Assembly (NCBI GenBank): GCA_910579925.1
Contig: CAJTVY010000032.1
Span: forward strand, 1 to 40,334
DNA length: 40,334 nt
Direction: 5' to 3'
Origin: an uncultured Dorea sp.
GTDB taxonomy: Bacteria; Bacillota; Clostridia; Lachnospirales; Lachnospiraceae
In this document: positions 15,494 to 23,619 of the stretch, in pieces
Numbering within the stretch: the stretch's first letter is position 1
How the letters are laid out: each line of letters starts with the position of its first letter
Program-made: the position numbers and the translations under genes
The notes under the pieces: generated by a model
What the model saw: the letters and a program-made list of their open reading frames with translations, nothing else
Database searches by the model: none
Told to the model about the DNA's origin: nothing

Positions 15494-15924
15494 CTGTCTC
15501 CTTCTGGCGCGCAATACTCTATAATATCCTTCAATGATACGATTGCCGCCTTTGTCTTCGTCTCCATCATTGCAACGACCGGCCAGTAGTCCTGTACCGG
15601 AGTTACGATCATAACATCCGCATCCGGCAGCTCCTCTTCTTCCAGACCATAGATTTTCAGCCCGGGAATGTGTTTTTTACCTGCCGCCCTGTCAACGGCA
15701 TATACCACGGAAACGCCGCCTCCCTGCAGTTCCTCATATAACCGCTCGCCCAGCGCCCCCATCCCGTAGATCGCCGCACGCCCGACAAGGTTGTCCTCAA
15801 AATACGGAAAAAGACGTCCCCCTCTCTGCCTCAGACATAACCACTGATTTAAAATATGAAAGCCGGTTTCAAATCTCTTTCCTGTTACTTTCGGCTGCTC
15901 CATCTCCACGAAAGACTCCCTCAC
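15490..15924 (-). CDS. Stand-alone Rossmann-like (CoA/nucleotide-binding) domain protein
   Basis: A 144-residue protein whose core is one Rossmann module: AAIYGMGALGERLYEELQ (glycine-rich loop), VVYAVDRAAG (acid at the end of strand 2), then DVMIVTPVQDYW. This is the module fused to larger enzymes at 16277, 19981, 21298, 23610 and 27260. Here it stands alone, so it may be a binding or regulatory partner. The frame opens with GTG at 15924 overlapping the HAD stop (GTGA). A GTG at 15909, with AGGGAG 6 bases upstream, or the ATG at 15903 are alternatives. Confidence 0.7.
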   Translation of the reverse strand: MRESFVEMEQPKVTGKRFETGFHILNQWLCLRQRGGRLFPYFEDNLVGRAAIYGMGALGERLYEELQGGGVSVVYAVDRAAGKKHIPGLKIYGLEEEELPDADVMIVTPVQDYWPVVAMMETKTKAAIVSLKDIIEYCAPEGDR

Positions 15925-16292
15925 TTTTCTCTGCTGATCACAGGCATCACAAAATGATCCCTGTCCACGTTGACTGCTACTGCCATGTCAAGCCCCGACG
16001 GTTTCCTGTCGTTCACGACGATCCGCTCCCCAAGGGGCGCCTGAAAAAGAATAGTATCATACCTTATGCCGCATTTACCCAGGAAATCCGTCGTTCGCCC
16101 GCGGTATTCCTCGGTGCGGGAAGTCACGAGCAGAATCCTGTCTTCTTTGGGTATTCTGTCAAACCATTCCCGGACCCCTGGAAGTAAAGAGTCTTCCCCC
16201 TCCGTTTTATAACCATTATGCTTTAAAATCGTGCCGTCCAGATCAAAGATCCACAATTTGGGCAGCGTAGACAATGTCAGTCTGTTTTCCAT
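15921..16292 (-). CDS. HAD-superfamily phosphatase
   Basis: A small cytoplasmic phosphatase of 123 residues. HAD motif I is LWIFDLDGTILKHNG, motif II is ILLVTSRT, and motifs III/IV are the Lys in the C-terminal half and VVNDRKPSG. It has no large cap. The ATG at 16292, with GGGAG upstream, is preferred over a longer frame that runs into the previous gene. In this cluster it could dephosphorylate a 3-deoxy-octulosonate 8-phosphate (the KdsC step), but it is not close in sequence to KdsC. Another sugar phosphate is equally possible. Confidence 0.75.
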   Translation of the reverse strand: MENRLTLSTLPKLWIFDLDGTILKHNGYKTEGEDSLLPGVREWFDRIPKEDRILLVTSRTEEYRGRTTDFLGKCGIRYDTILFQAPLGERIVVNDRKPSGLDMAVAVNVDRDHFVMPVISREK

Positions 16293-17515
16293 TGACTCCC
16301 TTCTTTCACAACAATATTTTCCCAGCCTGCAAGCCGGTACATTTCGATGGCTTTCCATTTTGTATCACAGTAATAATAATCCGGGTAAAGGGCAACCTTC
16401 CTGCAGTCAGCCTCCCGGATCACGTCGCACAGACCGCTGCGAAGCCCGATGAACAATCCTGCCCTCTCAGCAGCAGCCTGAACCCCGGAAACCGGCGGAC
16501 TGACAGGCAAGGTATGGGGCAATGGCTTTTCATTGCCTGCAACATTGGTAAAACATTGAAGCCCTTTCCCTATGCAGACCTCTACGATCTTCTCCCATAC
16601 TTTCTGCGGCAATTCCGTCACTGATTTGGCATATGGAGAAAGGATGACCGCCTTTCCTGGCCGGATATTTTCGATTCCTTCCCAGCCCTTCCCCTTCCCA
16701 GGCTTAAACGGCCTGGTATCTTCGGGCAGTCCGAACACTCCGCAGCAGTAAATCTGTTCCAGAGGAATCTGTTTCACATACAATGCCCTTGACAGGTTCA
16801 CCACGTATGGCCTGTCCTGGTGGGGGATAAAGGCAGCCGGATCCTTGGTATGCAAAACCGCCTGTATCATCTCGTCCATCTCTTTCTGCCGGAATACTTC
16901 TACATTGTATGAGCCAAACAGACGGACCACCTCAGCGCAGGACTGGCCGATCACACCAATGACATAACTTTCAATGCTTCTCTTTGCGATAAAATAGGGC
17001 AGATAGGACATCATGAGATAGACGTCCCCAAGAGCCGCAAAGGGACATAAGATTTTAAAACATCCGCCATGTTTCCTGTCTAACCCTTCTAAGACCGCCA
17101 TGCCTCTTCTCACCCGTTCCCGTTTTCCGGCAACCGTATCCCGTGAAAGCGAGTATTCTGCGAAACTATTATACTCCACAAGTTTTCGGACATTTCCGGT
17201 ATATCCCAGTCTTTTTAACTGGGAAACCATGGCCGCATATGCTCTTGCCGCAATACATACGACGGTCTGCTCCTGTATCTCTGCCAGAATATCCTTGGGA
17301 GGGCGGATCTCAATACCATGATACTTTTTCCCCTGTTTCCCGGTATGATTATCCAGAATCCCTTCCACCCTGAATCCTTTACGAACCAGTAAGTCAGAAA
17401 GTTCCTCTGTTGCATTACAGTGACCAAACAGAAATATCTTCTTTCCCTGTATACTTTTTTCCCGAATCAGCGTATCCAGGTTCTTCTCCATATCTTCATA
17501 CAACAACCTGTCCAT
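16277..17515 (-). CDS. Rossmann module fused to a GT9-like glycosyltransferase domain (paralogue 1)
   Basis: Of 412 residues, about 20-110 form the shared Rossmann module (KKIFLFGHCNATEELSDLL, then VEGILDNHTG). The C-terminal ~270 residues look like a GT-B fold of the heptosyltransferase (GT9) kind: ILCPFAALGDVYLMMSYLP near 155, then AVILSPYAKSVTELPQKVWE, TNVAGNEKPL and LFIGLRSGLCDVI. It is paralogous to the protein at 19981-21279, with the same order and motifs. It overlaps the HAD gene by 16 bases. The donor and acceptor are unknown. The GT assignment rests on overall motif pattern. Confidence 0.7.
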   Translation of the reverse strand: MDRLLYEDMEKNLDTLIREKSIQGKKIFLFGHCNATEELSDLLVRKGFRVEGILDNHTGKQGKKYHGIEIRPPKDILAEIQEQTVVCIAARAYAAMVSQLKRLGYTGNVRKLVEYNSFAEYSLSRDTVAGKRERVRRGMAVLEGLDRKHGGCFKILCPFAALGDVYLMMSYLPYFIAKRSIESYVIGVIGQSCAEVVRLFGSYNVEVFRQKEMDEMIQAVLHTKDPAAFIPHQDRPYVVNLSRALYVKQIPLEQIYCCGVFGLPEDTRPFKPGKGKGWEGIENIRPGKAVILSPYAKSVTELPQKVWEKIVEVCIGKGLQCFTNVAGNEKPLPHTLPVSPPVSGVQAAAERAGLFIGLRSGLCDVIREADCRKVALYPDYYYCDTKWKAIEMYRLAGWENIVVKEGSQWKTD

Positions 17516-17527
17516 ATCTCACTTTAC

Positions 17528-17914
17528 CTAATATAATAACGCTTCCACCGCCTGAGCCATTCCAAGCAGTCCCGTCTCGACCAGACGAAGGAGGCTCCCA
17601 TAAGAATCCTGTTCAGAAAGCAGAAGAAACCGGTCGGAAAATTCATACGTCAGATAAAAACGGCCGAGCCATTCTTCTTCCTCCTCTGTAATCTGCCGGT
17701 AAGTCACAGAAGCCTCTTCCCGGCTCTGTCGTTTTACAGAAGACAGCGCCAGGATTTTCTTCTTTTGATTTTTGGCCTCTTTCCCGCCGCAAAGCTCATT
17801 TACAAGTTCATCCAGAATTCTTCCTCTGCCGGAAACAAGGAAAATCTTATCATATTCGGCCAGATCCTCCTCCAGTTTCCCAAGGAGCCTTTCTTCAAAA
17901 TCCTTCTCATTCAC
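17528..17914 (-). CDS. Small protein of unknown function, paralogue A
   Basis: The product is 128 residues from a GTG at 17914. The start follows GGGGA, a weak ribosome site. Longer frames run into the cytidylyltransferase gene. It begins with a charged helix, then DKIFLVSGRGRILDEL, a Rossmann-like strand-loop-helix. Later segments (KKILALSSV and FYLTYEFSDRFLLLS) align with the protein at 23203-23619. I do not recognise a known family. Both copies lie next to glycosyltransferase genes, so an accessory role in glycan assembly is plausible but unproven. Confidence 0.65.
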   Translation of the reverse strand: MNEKDFEERLLGKLEEDLAEYDKIFLVSGRGRILDELVNELCGGKEAKNQKKKILALSSVKRQSREEASVTYRQITEEEEEWLGRFYLTYEFSDRFLLLSEQDSYGSLLRLVETGLLGMAQAVEALLY

Positions 17915-17930
17915 GATTTTTCCCCGATTT

Positions 17931-18596
17931 CTATGAAAAGTCATGTTCACGGTAATACTTATATAAGATCTGCGCCAGTTCCCAGTCTTGTTCCGTATCG
18001 ATGTCAACCGTAGGATTATACGCATCAAACCAGTAGGGATTTTCCCCTACCATATAACCACATCTGTCAATACTCTCCCGCGTCAGTATTTCATTCGCCC
18101 AGCTGATCTGATAGATAGGCGGAATATACTGGGAATACTTATGCCAGTATCCGAACCCAAAGCCGATGGGACTATGATTCTGATCCAGGAAATAATTCTT
18201 AAGCGGATAAATCACATTCAGAGAATCATGTTCTTTACGCACCTCACTCCAGATACGGAACATATTTTCGTAATCCTGAAACAGCGGATCCATTGCCGAA
18301 CAATACAGAATATCATCATCGCCAGGCACGTCTTTGCAGACATTTCGTACTACATCCACCGTGTTTGTAGCCAGCTGTGTATACTTTTCATCACGCAGGA
18401 TATAATTGATTCCCCACTTTTCAGCCACATATTCAAAATCCTTTACCTCACAGCTTAAAAAGATATCTTCCCGGTTCATGACTTTCACCAGCTTTTCCAA
18501 TAAGATATCCGTCAGTGACATCTCTGCGTAGAACGGCTTATAGTTCTTATGGGGCACTCTTGTAGAACCGGCTTTTCCTAATATTACTGCTTTCAT
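17931..18596 (-). CDS. Acylneuraminate/Kdo-type cytidylyltransferase
   Basis: This likely activates an acidic 2-keto-3-deoxy sugar as its CMP derivative. Its 221 residues start MKAVILGKAGSTRVPHKN, a variant of the NeuA/KdsB nucleotide-binding loop, and end with PTVDIDTEQDWELAQ, the characteristic C-terminal NeuA motif. The ATG at 18596 has AAGGAG 8 bases upstream, better than the GTG 9 bases earlier. It begins one base after kdsA ends, so the sugar acid made by KdsA is the obvious substrate. A nonulosonic acid is less likely because no NeuB-type synthase is present. Confidence 0.82.
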   Translation of the reverse strand: MKAVILGKAGSTRVPHKNYKPFYAEMSLTDILLEKLVKVMNREDIFLSCEVKDFEYVAEKWGINYILRDEKYTQLATNTVDVVRNVCKDVPGDDDILYCSAMDPLFQDYENMFRIWSEVRKEHDSLNVIYPLKNYFLDQNHSPIGFGFGYWHKYSQYIPPIYQISWANEILTRESIDRCGYMVGENPYWFDAYNPTVDIDTEQDWELAQILYKYYREHDFS

Positions 18597-18597
18597 T

Positions 18598-19434
18598 TTA
18601 TTCACTCCTTGTCAGATCATCATATTTTTTGGCCCTGCGCAGAATCCATTCCACATCCGAAAGTTTTAACTGGCTTGGCCCGTCGGAAACCGCATGGTCC
18701 GGATCCGGATGAATTTCGGCAAAAATTCCATCCACGCCCACAGACAGGCCTGCGCACATCAGAGACGGTACAAACTTGCGGTTGCCGGATGTAAACTGTC
18801 TGTCGCTCCCAGGCTGCTGCACGGAATGGGTGGCGTCTAAAAAGACCGGGTATCCGAACCGCCTCATTTCTGCAAGCCCCTGCATATCTACTACTAAACG
18901 GTTATATCCGAAAGACGACCCTCTCTCGCACAGTATAATCTTCTCATTTTTGCAGGACAGCATTTTTTCCACCACGTTATCCATATTCCAGGGCGCCATG
19001 AACTGTCCTTTCTTGATATTGACCGCCCTTCCCGTCTGCGCTGCTGCCAGAATCAGATCCGTCTGTCTGCACAGATATGCCGGTATCTGTAAAAGATCCG
19101 CCACTTTTTTTGCCTCTTCACACTGCCATGCTTCATGGACGTCCGTGGTCACGGGAATCTGGTACTTTTCTTTGATATCGCTTAAGATCTGAAGCCCCTT
19201 TTCCATACCCACGCCGCGGCCGGCATGGAGATAAGAACGGTTTGCCTTATCATAAGAACCTTTAAATATATAGTTTATTCCCAGGGAGCTGCAGATTTCT
19301 TTCACGGTTCCTGCAACCTCGTCGCACATTTCCCAACTTTCAATGGAACAGGGACCTCCGATGAACGTCATTGCGTCCCCGCCGATCTCCATAGAGCCTT
19401 CTTCCTTAAGCATAAATGATTTCACTCTTTCCAT
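18598..19434 (-). CDS. kdsA: 3-deoxy-8-phosphooctulonate (Kdo-8-phosphate) synthase
   Basis: This enzyme condenses arabinose 5-phosphate with phosphoenolpyruvate to Kdo-8-phosphate. Of 278 residues, the diagnostic KdsA motifs are IFKGSYDKANRS, VTTDVHEAWQ, RAVNIKKGQFMAPWNMDNVV, ERGSSFGYNRLVVDM and DATHSVQQPG. They distinguish it from DAHP synthase. The N-terminal GGPCSIES has Cys (C29), where metal-independent KdsA has Asn, so it should be of the metal-dependent class. The ATG at 19434 (AGGAGG 10 bases upstream) overlaps the cupin gene by 13 bases. KdsA belongs to Gram-negative lipopolysaccharide and plant pectin pathways; finding it in a Gram-positive glycan operon is unusual. Confidence 0.93.
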   Translation of the reverse strand: MERVKSFMLKEEGSMEIGGDAMTFIGGPCSIESWEMCDEVAGTVKEICSSLGINYIFKGSYDKANRSYLHAGRGVGMEKGLQILSDIKEKYQIPVTTDVHEAWQCEEAKKVADLLQIPAYLCRQTDLILAAAQTGRAVNIKKGQFMAPWNMDNVVEKMLSCKNEKIILCERGSSFGYNRLVVDMQGLAEMRRFGYPVFLDATHSVQQPGSDRQFTSGNRKFVPSLMCAGLSVGVDGIFAEIHPDPDHAVSDGPSQLKLSDVEWILRRAKKYDDLTRSE

Positions 19435-19916
19435 TCCCTTCGTACCTCCTTCCATTCTTCCGGGTCAATCATCGTCCTTCTCTGCGCATATGAAGTCTTC
19501 TGAATCTCTTCATTCAGATAAAAGGAATCGTTCTTGGTATAATTCGTAGAAATTTCCTCAAATACGGTTCCGGTATCGCTCCAGAATGAATGCTCCATCC
19601 CTCTTTCGATATGAAGCATTTCTCCTTCCCTCAGTTCGCAAACCCTTCCATCTGCCTCCACGTTAAGAATCCCGTACAGCACATAAAAAGATTCCGTTTT
19701 AATCTTGTGATAATGGCATGGATATCTCTGGCCTGGAAGAATTACCACGTAGCTTTTGCAGTAATCCCGATTCACGATATTAATGAAAACCGCCCCTGTC
19801 TGCTCAAATCTTTCCATTCCGCAATGATGATAAATATTTATTTCTGCTGATTTCGGGAACACGATTTTCGCCTCCCGCATCACGCGCAGCGCCTTATGTA
19901 ACATCTCTTTGTGCAT
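19422..19916 (-). CDS. Cupin-fold sugar isomerase-like protein (D-lyxose isomerase type)
   Basis: A 164-residue single-domain cupin. The metal-binding pattern is PCHYHKIKTESFYVLYG, with two His and a Glu in the first motif, and a later MEHSFW histidine. Length and motif order resemble the D-lyxose/D-mannose ketol-isomerase family and cupins linked to sialic-acid-type synthases. It ends inside the kdsA start, so the two are translationally coupled. It may supply or modify the aldose substrate for KdsA, but the reaction is not deducible. Confidence 0.65.
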   Translation of the reverse strand: MHKEMLHKALRVMREAKIVFPKSAEINIYHHCGMERFEQTGAVFINIVNRDYCKSYVVILPGQRYPCHYHKIKTESFYVLYGILNVEADGRVCELREGEMLHIERGMEHSFWSDTGTVFEEISTNYTKNDSFYLNEEIQKTSYAQRRTMIDPEEWKEVRREWKE

Positions 19917-19980
19917 AACTTTTCTTTCCTCTTTTCATGAACCGGCTTAAAATATGTAACAGTTCAGACAAGCTGCCCTG

Positions 19981-21279
19981 TTACGAAAATATTTCAAAAA
20001 TCTTCTCAATATCCTCGTCTTTCTCAAAGATAACAGGTATCTCATTCTGGTTCAGCCCCATTTTTCTAAGACTAAAATGTTCGTAACTTGTAGACCAGGA
20101 ACCATTTTCGTAAAACACAACCATTTTACACTTCGCAGGACTGACGATTTCACAAAGTCCGCTTCGGAACGCAAGAAATCCCCCTGCATACTCCGCTACA
20201 TTGACCCCTTCTTCATATGGGAAACAAATTGCCTGCGTGTTCCTTATGGGCTTTTCTTCCCCTGCGCAGTTCGTACACACCCCATACCCTTTTCTCTTTA
20301 ATCCCTCTGCCATCCTCTCCCAGAGTTCTGCCGTAATCTCTGACCGGCAAGAATTGGTATACGGCGCCAGAACCACGGTTTTCCCTTTCGGAAGTCCCAT
20401 GGAGCTGAAAAGCCGTTCTGCATAATCGCTGTTCCGGTCAATGAATGGCGCCTCCATTTCCGTATGATCGTCCAGCCCGAATACGTCGTAGCGAAACATA
20501 TCCGCAAAGGATGTTCTCTTGTTATTGAATATGTACGGCGTATTCTTCGTCCTCCATCCCCAATGAAGCAGAGGCTTAACGTTCATCGTTTCGTCTCCCA
20601 GAAAGACCCATGCGTCAAGCACCTCTCCCATCTCTTCTTCTGAGATTACTTCCACGTCTGATATTCCGAACAGATTCGCCACACGCCTGCAGTTATTTCC
20701 AGGCACAAGAACCAGAAAGTTACGGATATTCTTCTTTTCCAGATACCTCTTTAAAAAGGAACAGGCCATATATACATCCCCGGTTCCTTTATAGGGACAG
20801 ACAAATACCATTTCTGCTTCTGCATACAGTCTTTTCCTACTTCTGTATACTTCATACCCGTCAAAGACGCGTTCCATTGCCCGGTCCGCTTCCTCTATGG
20901 TATCCCCCGGCGGCTTTCTGTCTCCATTGAAGGGAATATACAGAATCTCCTGTCCCAGCCGGTACCCCATCTTCTCAAGCTGTTCCGCCATCTCCCTGCC
21001 ATAGCCGGAATAGATAATGACGGCGACCTCCTTTTTGTCTTTCAGATATTCTTCCGGCTGACAGACAGGCGCCTTAAGAAATAATTTCTCCTGTTTCCCA
21101 GGATCCCGATCCAGACAGGCGCTGATCTCAATCCCTTTTGCCCTTAAGATGTTGCGGATGTCTCTCGCATAAGAATTACAGCCAAAAATCACAGTGTCTT
21201 TGTTTCGGAAAAAACCAGCGTTGGCCTTCTCCCATATTACATCCTGTATAAAACCCAGGGTACTTTCCGAGGTAATCAT
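19981..21279 (-). CDS. Rossmann module fused to a GT9-like glycosyltransferase domain (paralogue 2)
   Basis: Its 432 residues have the same layout as the protein at 16277-17515. The N-terminal Rossmann module is DTVIFGCNSYARDIRNIL, then ISACLDRDPGKQ, at about residues 25-110. The C-terminal GT-B-like half includes VFVCPYKGTGDVYMACSFLK, TVVLAPYTNSCRSEITAELW, TNCAGEEKPI and FLAFRSGLCEIVSP. AAGGAG 6 bases upstream supports the ATG. The duplicates probably add successive sugars or act on different acceptors. They are divergent enough not to be a recent duplication. Confidence 0.7.
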   Translation of the reverse strand: MITSESTLGFIQDVIWEKANAGFFRNKDTVIFGCNSYARDIRNILRAKGIEISACLDRDPGKQEKLFLKAPVCQPEEYLKDKKEVAVIIYSGYGREMAEQLEKMGYRLGQEILYIPFNGDRKPPGDTIEEADRAMERVFDGYEVYRSRKRLYAEAEMVFVCPYKGTGDVYMACSFLKRYLEKKNIRNFLVLVPGNNCRRVANLFGISDVEVISEEEMGEVLDAWVFLGDETMNVKPLLHWGWRTKNTPYIFNNKRTSFADMFRYDVFGLDDHTEMEAPFIDRNSDYAERLFSSMGLPKGKTVVLAPYTNSCRSEITAELWERMAEGLKRKGYGVCTNCAGEEKPIRNTQAICFPYEEGVNVAEYAGGFLAFRSGLCEIVSPAKCKMVVFYENGSWSTSYEHFSLRKMGLNQNEIPVIFEKDEDIEKIFEIFS

Positions 21280-21297
21280 TGTCTTCTCCTTAATCTT

Positions 21298-23172
21298 CTA
21301 ATTTTTTAAATAGCTTACGATCTTGTCCTCTTCAATCCCGGCTGCACGTAACTCCTTCTGTACCTGCTGATTCACAGAGGGACTTCTGATGGCCACCACA
21401 ATATAATCAAATTCAAGTCCCTGTATCTCCTCAAGTCCGTATACCCTTCTTCCATTGGCCTGTGGTATGTTTCTATAATTCCGGTCAACAAATCCGGTCA
21501 GTTCTCCATATCCGGACTGTACCAGTTGTCCCCCATATTTCTGCCCGGCCCATCCGGCGCCGTATATGAGAATTTTCTGATCCGGCGGTATCTTATCAAA
21601 AGGAAATATCCGGTAACAGGAATCGTCTGTTACAAACTCCAGAAATTCACTCTGCCTTGTCTCTTCCAGATAGTTTTTATAGAGACTGACCGCCCGTCCC
21701 CCCTCTCCCTGCTTCAGGCATTTTTCTGCCTGGTAATAACTCAGCGTCCTGTTACACAGGCTCTGTCTTCCATCCAGTTCCAGCAGATATTCACTGCCGG
21801 TCATAAACATTGCTTTAATCAGATGGGATTCACTGACCGGATCGCCATAAAGACTTGCTCTGTTCTCAACCACCATCCGTCCAAGAATCCCACCTGCTTC
21901 TTCCACCAGATCTTTCGCAGGGGTATGAAGCAGTCTGCCTTCCTTCCTCTTACTTTCCATCCATTTCAGATAGTCCCCCATATCCATGTCATGCTTAATC
22001 TTGTCCAGATATCTGGAGGCATGGTAATTCAGGAAATTGCATTTCCTGTTCTCAATCAGCCCCTCCCAGGTAAGCATTTCATCCGCTTTCATTTCCTGCT
22101 GATAAGTATTACAGTCCCAGACGTTCCTCTTAGGGAACCGCCCCTGGGCGATAAAATTCTGAACTACATATTCCATCACATCCACAATCTTTTTCGATGC
22201 ATTTCCGCCATATGACAACTGCCGTTTTAAATATCCTTTCCGGCCATGCATTCCCTCTGGCAGACAGGAAAGAACATCATGATAATCCGTAAGGCAGCCG
22301 CTTCTTTCGCACTCTTCCTTCATAATTCTCCAGTGGAACCCGTTACGCATATCCGCGGAATCCCGGTTGGGCAGATTGCCGATAATCACCAGCCCTTTTC
22401 CCTGTACCATCACATCCAGGAACGCGCTGGTATACATACATAAAACCGTATCGCTCATCCCGATCAGCCGGTTCATGTCTCCGTATTCCTTGAGCATAAC
22501 CAGATTATCCGGCGCCGCTCCTTCGCAGCATTCGCGGATACAGGAATACAGGTGCGTGCTGTTCCGATGGGTCCGCCCCTCGTCTCCTTCCAGAAAGCGG
22601 GGCTTGATTACCAGTTCGTACTGCGGGAACTTCTCACAGATTCTAAGCAATAACTGTGCCAGAAGAACCTTTCCTTCCCTTCCAAATGGATAGTGACCGC
22701 TGTCAATAAACAGGAAACGATGATTCCGGGTTTTTTTACTGCTTTCGGTGATTTCTTCTGTCCCACTGTATTTCGGATTTCCCACGCCCATAAATGCGCA
22801 GTTCTCCTTAAGCTGCCCTTCATACTTCCTCATCCCGGAGGCAAACATGAAATCTCCTCCTTCTGACACCAGGGTCCCGAAAATACTGGTGATACTATAC
22901 GCAAAGATATATTTTCTGACGTCCAGCAAATGCAGCATGGTATCATTGGAGCAGAAAACGGCGTCGATCTCCTTTAAATCTCCTTCCAGGCGGCGGTCCA
23001 GACTTTGAAGGGGCTCAATCTTTTCTACAATCCCCTTAAACATATTGATATTCAGGTGTTCCTGTGATTTTCCATATATAAAGACCCGATGACCTCTGTC
23101 CTTTAGCTCTCTGACGATGTTTACAAGGACAAAATTAGTGGCGTCAAGCCCGCTGACCACAATGATGTTCAT
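21298..23172 (-). CDS. Large GT-B-like transferase with C-terminal Rossmann module
   Basis: A 624-residue protein. The N-terminal third begins with IIVVSGLDATNFVLVNIVRE. The middle carries a GT-B donor half (FLFIDSGHYPFGREGKVLLA, ELVIKPRFLEGDEG, LCMYTSAFLDVMVQGK) that recalls CDP-glycerol phosphotransferases and capsule transferases. About 170 residues of unknown helical sequence follow. The last ~90 are the Rossmann module (KILIYGAGWAGQKYGGQL, FVDRNYRN). GGGAG 7 bases before the ATG supports the start. It may transfer the CDP-linked product of the nucleotidyltransferase-kinase fusion, or the CMP sugar. Confidence 0.65.
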   Translation of the reverse strand: MNIIVVSGLDATNFVLVNIVRELKDRGHRVFIYGKSQEHLNINMFKGIVEKIEPLQSLDRRLEGDLKEIDAVFCSNDTMLHLLDVRKYIFAYSITSIFGTLVSEGGDFMFASGMRKYEGQLKENCAFMGVGNPKYSGTEEITESSKKTRNHRFLFIDSGHYPFGREGKVLLAQLLLRICEKFPQYELVIKPRFLEGDEGRTHRNSTHLYSCIRECCEGAAPDNLVMLKEYGDMNRLIGMSDTVLCMYTSAFLDVMVQGKGLVIIGNLPNRDSADMRNGFHWRIMKEECERSGCLTDYHDVLSCLPEGMHGRKGYLKRQLSYGGNASKKIVDVMEYVVQNFIAQGRFPKRNVWDCNTYQQEMKADEMLTWEGLIENRKCNFLNYHASRYLDKIKHDMDMGDYLKWMESKRKEGRLLHTPAKDLVEEAGGILGRMVVENRASLYGDPVSESHLIKAMFMTGSEYLLELDGRQSLCNRTLSYYQAEKCLKQGEGGRAVSLYKNYLEETRQSEFLEFVTDDSCYRIFPFDKIPPDQKILIYGAGWAGQKYGGQLVQSGYGELTGFVDRNYRNIPQANGRRVYGLEEIQGLEFDYIVVAIRSPSVNQQVQKELRAAGIEEDKIVSYLKN

Positions 23173-23202
23173 ACTTCTTCTCCCTGTCTCTCTTGATAAT
23201 CT

Positions 23203-23619
23203 TTAACCGAAATTTCTCAGCCAGTCCCCAATGGTGATTCCTTTATGCCCAATCATAAAATCATTTCCAAAAGGCTGTTCCAGAGAAATAGCGTAAATAG
23301 ATTCTGTAAACTGAGTCAGTCTGTAGTATTTCAGCAGACTTTTCATCCGTTCTCTTCCTATTACTGCGCACTCCGGGAAACTCCCATCTTTCCCGGATGT
23401 GACAGGCAGTCTGACCGCGCTTAGAACGAGGGTTTGGGGAAACTGTTTTCTTCTGGCAAACCCAGGGAGCCACCCGGCTACTTCCCGTAACCATTCCGGC
23501 TCTTCTACGGCGCACAGGATCAGCCCGTCCTGGTTTTTGAAATGATAGTTTTCCTTTAACTGCAGCCAGTATTCTCTGCCTTTTAACGCTGCCGCATAAT
23601 GGTCTTTGATCATATCCAC
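23203..23619 (-). CDS. Small protein of unknown function, paralogue B
   Basis: The 138-residue product from a GTG at 23619 (AGGAG 7 bases upstream) overlaps the GT2 gene by 10 bases. It matches the protein at 17528-17914 in spacing and pattern: a strand then LSxV (TLVLSAVRLP), then KYYRLTQFTESIYAISLEQP. It has no membrane segment or known motif. The paralogy suggests a cluster-specific protein family. Confidence 0.62.
   Translation of the reverse strand: MDMIKDHYAAALKGREYWLQLKENYHFKNQDGLILCAVEEPEWLREVAGWLPGFARRKQFPQTLVLSAVRLPVTSGKDGSFPECAVIGRERMKSLLKYYRLTQFTESIYAISLEQPFGNDFMIGHKGITIGDWLRNFG

Noticed and set aside
17931..19434. Sialic or legionaminic acid pathway
   Set aside because: The synthase next to the cytidylyltransferase has KdsA motifs, not NeuB motifs, and no NeuC-like epimerase is present.
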